This document shows positions 63,501 through 64,000 of a DNA stretch of 64,000 nt, piece by piece (the stretch's first letter is position 1; the number at the start of each line of letters is the position of its first letter). Both the position numbers and the translations under genes were made by a program. This DNA is from Chitinophagaceae bacterium (lineage in GTDB: Bacteria > Bacteroidota > Bacteroidia > Chitinophagales > Chitinophagaceae): assembly GCA_947447465.1 (NCBI GenBank), contig CANFKE010000005.1, forward strand, positions 62,001 to 126,000. Reading direction: 5' to 3'. The notes under the pieces are model-generated. The model was not told the DNA's origin. It searched no databases and saw only the letters and a program-made list of their open reading frames with translations.

Positions 63501-64000
63501 AGGTGCCGGTGTAAGTGCTACTGCTACTGCCAATACATTCACAGTTTGTGCGGGTAGTCCTGTTACGTTGACAGGTGCCGGATATCTTTCATCTGGTACT
63601 TCTTACACCGTAACTTCAATTCCGTTCAGCTACGTTGCATTGGATGGTTCGGCTACAAGCTCAGTAACAGGTGATGAAACCAACTCTGCTGCTTTATCGT
63701 TACCATTTACTTTCAATTTCTTCGGAACTAACTATACTCAGTTCTCATTGCAGTGTAATGGTTTCTTGACATTTGGTGCTACAATTCCGGGTACTAACTA
63801 TAGCCCGAATAACTTGCCAAGTACAGGTAATCCGAATCCTGCTATCATATTGTTCGGTAGAGACTTGAATACCAATACTACTTTGGGTGCTACCAATCCG
63901 ATCCAGTATGAAACATTTGGTACTGCTCCTAACAGAAAGTTTGTTGTTTACTTTAAAAATGTGAACACTTACGGAACTGATGACCTTGCATTTGATGGTC
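57550..64000 (+). CDS. giant Ig/FnIII-type surface protein, 3' end outside window (partial)
   Basis: An uninterrupted frame of 2150 codons from the ATG at 57550 to the window edge, with no stop. Signal peptide MKKIYLFLVVSCLSLVAFNSFG. Residues about 27-205 form a MAM/choice-of-anchor-like domain ending AVDNISVKYC. Then come serial Ig/PKD-like modules with paired Cys and the theme CxGxxxTLTxSGxxTYxWxPxTGLSxxTG. Interspersed are Big2-like modules (NPTIATVTAGGVVTGVSGG), a domain with FTFNYYGTNYSTVNICTNGN, and an FnIII module (about 1171-1275). One long block is duplicated (59.2-60.5 kb and 62.8-64.0 kb). A T9SS signal is expected downstream but cannot be seen. Probably a SprB-like adhesin. Confidence 0.85.
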   Translation, partial: MKKIYLFLVVSCLSLVAFNSFGQLYAVDPAGDGGFETGATFAANNWTTVNPANTALWQIGTAATGYYAGTRGAFVGPNATTYSYSTTASRTCHMYRSVTIPAGATNIQLDFKLRQLGETGWDRLLVYTAPTTVTPVSNSPAASSTTLTGATLVFTGNASSYTAFTQVATISLPASLAGTTFRLIFTWQNDASGGTSPGAAVDNISVKYCPAISITASPSTTICAGSTLTLTSTTYAGAAYSWTGPNSFTSAVQNPAGFTASALSAGTYSVRATQGTCTVSGTSTITVNAVPTGITSSTGAFTLCPSSTITLTGAPSGGTWSRTGAAIGVPTSAGAITGASAGSATVTYTGSNTCTLTQSVTVATAPTTPTITRSQSWYCSDGYGGPVTLTPAGTGTDFTWSPASGLSSSTSSTATGTSVIATPSVTTVYSVTALLGSCTTSSSITLYNDPVATFIDVTANGAVPTGGDVICYPGTGYFWAAVSATPLTYAVGGFGTYSSSDLAVATVDAGGTVYGITTGTAVISYTDAFCNVAIGRTVSVSGAGFTISVSPSSANYCSTGSGITLTSSAVGATPTIFAWVDGTTGGAPSGLSSTTTSSVVATPSAAGNTTYVLAATDGASGCHANSNLVTINNNTPIISGGTVTICQGATTTWVASGGAGTWTALNPTIATVTAGGVVTGVSGGVATIQFSNTASGCTVTRNITINALPTLSATPASAAVCSGVGVTLTASGASTYTWAPNTSLSATVGSSVVSTAASAITYTITGTAVTGCTNTLTKSVGIGNAVFATASASAATVCPSGSVTITGSGSISSGTSYTVTSIPYALQTITTPSNAAVGDQVSTNYSIGFTFNYYGTNYSTVNICTNGNINFGALNTVGYGAAIPSTSLAQGSINIFSHDMNTGSGTITYGIAGTAPNRRFIVSYNNYGEWVGTGTNSGQIILYETTNVIEIHITNSTTSQSYSSTCGIQNIAQNAGVAAPGRNYNVFNITTPEAWRFYPTIASATYAWTPTSGVTSTGAASTSATVPSATTYSVTITDATTGCNATATVPVGIYPVVPVTNPTAVPTGLTFSSTTSSGTTLSLTAASPAPTNYLIVRSTVAFSGTPTDNTTYGVSTTLGNGTVVANATAAPFSLIGLNGNTQYYFTALPYNATSCAGPLYYVGTQPSQGVITCPATPSTPAVSAGGPGGMTLTWSSSTGGGATTITYSVAVATDAAFTAPISGSPFTATTNSLNVTGLTSGTTYYYRVTAIGAGTCNSSVSSSGSYLLPTADYSTVTMTGFNQDLVAEGSAAPTVSTSLAFEGAYDFLSKDYSYSTAVTYGLPINGAFTSASTAGVPYQLPAYNGNNFLRITGSAIASPVTSGTITLSTPQYASNLYVSATGSAASNTVNFTVNYTDGSSEAPVSVTIADWYGGTPKSLAAIGRISRATGTPPDGTATDPNLYEYYLPISAANYTKLIRSITVAATGTGGYTAVGAVSKRAGVMQASTSSLSAFASTTVGCSSTTLSFTITGSTLYPTNGTIVGTAPTGFQISADGTTWGSTANFIYSGNAMSAVPVYVRFTPVSVGAAAGNVTFSGGTVNTPPSIAVSGTGTLLSVSASSSATGVLCTGGSATLSGSGSGVASYTWSPAAGLSATTGADVVATPTVTTTYTVTGFNATGCTSASSTVTVTYNENTTAISAPGGASTICSPGSLALIETGTGGTWSTTAAATLATVSSGGVVYAGSGTGVASITYSNPTCGGDATYDVTVSPGGFTVLVTASPSANYCNSGSSISLTADDGGAGAAFTWSPATGLSATTGATVFASPSATTVYTVTGGLGICSNSSTITVTNVTPAVITGGSVTICRGQSTTWSSATTLGTWTSSDNTIASVNSSTGVVTGTATTVSGTATITYTVGGCYVTRNIFVNILPTITATPATAAVCGGTGVTLTASGASTYSWAPGTGLSAATGASVVSTAASAITYTITGTTAAGCTNTLSKAVGVGAGVSATATANTFTVCAGSPVTLTGAGYLSSGTSYTVTSIPFSYVALDGSATSSVTGDETNSAALSLPFTFNFFGTNYTQFSLQCNGFLTFGATIPGTNYSPNNLPSTGNPNPAIILFGRDLNTNTTLGATNPIQYETFGTAPNRKFVVYFKNVNTYGTDDLAFDG
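59179..60520 (+). repeat. long coding repeat, copy 1
   Basis: Multi-domain block whose counterpart begins at 62809, offset about 3630 bp. Shared order: SANYC module, ICxG/Big2 module, AVC Ig module with VVSTAASAITYTITGT, then SSGTSYTVTSIP and FTFNxxGTNY domain, then GTAPNRxFxVxxxN. Confidence 0.8.
62809..64000 (+). repeat. long coding repeat, copy 2 (cut by window end)
   Basis: Second copy of the block at 59179-60520 with the same domain order; some stretches such as VVSTAASAITYTITGT are identical in protein while others, notably the Big2 module, have diverged. Confidence 0.8.

Noticed and set aside
1-64000. Possible tRNA, rRNA or CRISPR array
   Set aside because: I saw no cloverleaf ending in CCA-type arms, no rRNA-like sequence and no regularly spaced repeats while reading. 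A tRNAscan or CRISPR finder run would settle it.

Overview
The window reads as chromosomal DNA of a Bacteroidota bacterium, most likely a Chitinophagaceae-like soil or water organism (phylum confident, family inferred). Support: many secreted proteins end in type IX secretion (T9SS) sorting domains (eight complete ones: seven type A-like, one gliding-motility type B), a TonB-dependent receptor has an N-terminal carboxypeptidase-regulatory-like domain, family-restricted genes occur (IPExxxVDY, DUF5689, choice-of-anchor L), and TAnnTTTG -7 boxes of the Bacteroidota sigma factor sit just upstream of many starts.

Layout. 0-5.4 kb: small membrane protein, RND/MMPL exporter, and a degenerate RelA/SpoT-like protein with a long disordered linker. 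5.8-12.7 kb: a codon-optimised T9SS repeat protein, threonine aldolase, a small secreted protein, a DUF72 protein, holA with a DEDD exonuclease, and a coiled-coil membrane protein. 12.7-17.6 kb: PhoB/PhoR-like two-component pair, a fatty acid hydroxylase, a RAYT transposase element inserted exactly at the junction of two convergent genes with a 39-bp direct duplication, and two proteins of unknown function. 17.7-25.5 kb: T9SS protein, SPFH protein, IPExxxVDY protein, DUF2723 O-mannosyltransferase-like protein, and an SdpA/SdpB-like pair without a toxin gene. 25.5-34.9 kb: two paralogous outer-membrane proteins behind a di-haem cytochrome c peroxidase, rsmG with a GT2 glycosyltransferase, an NHL-repeat T9SS protein, 3-hydroxyanthranilate dioxygenase, a CNNM/CorC protein and GtrA.

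35-47 kb is a run of exported proteins that hangs together: an EEP-family nuclease/phosphatase, a TonB-dependent receptor, a DUF5689 lipoprotein, T9SS cargo, an S1/P1-nuclease/phospholipase C-like enzyme and a PLD-superfamily enzyme with both HKD motifs. I infer a locus for breaking down and taking up extracellular nucleic acids or other phosphodiesters. 47-64 kb holds two giant surface proteins: a 3135-residue T9SS protein (beta-helix-like repeats, TIG domain, seven FG-GAP/VCBS motifs) and an Ig/FnIII-type adhesin-like ORF of at least 2150 codons that runs off the end of the window.

The items I would look at first are the RAYT insertion with its gene-sparing duplication, the catalytically degenerate Rel/SpoT fusion, the phosphodiester-scavenging locus and the orphan SdpAB-like pair. 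All identifications come from reading sequence motifs; no database search was possible.
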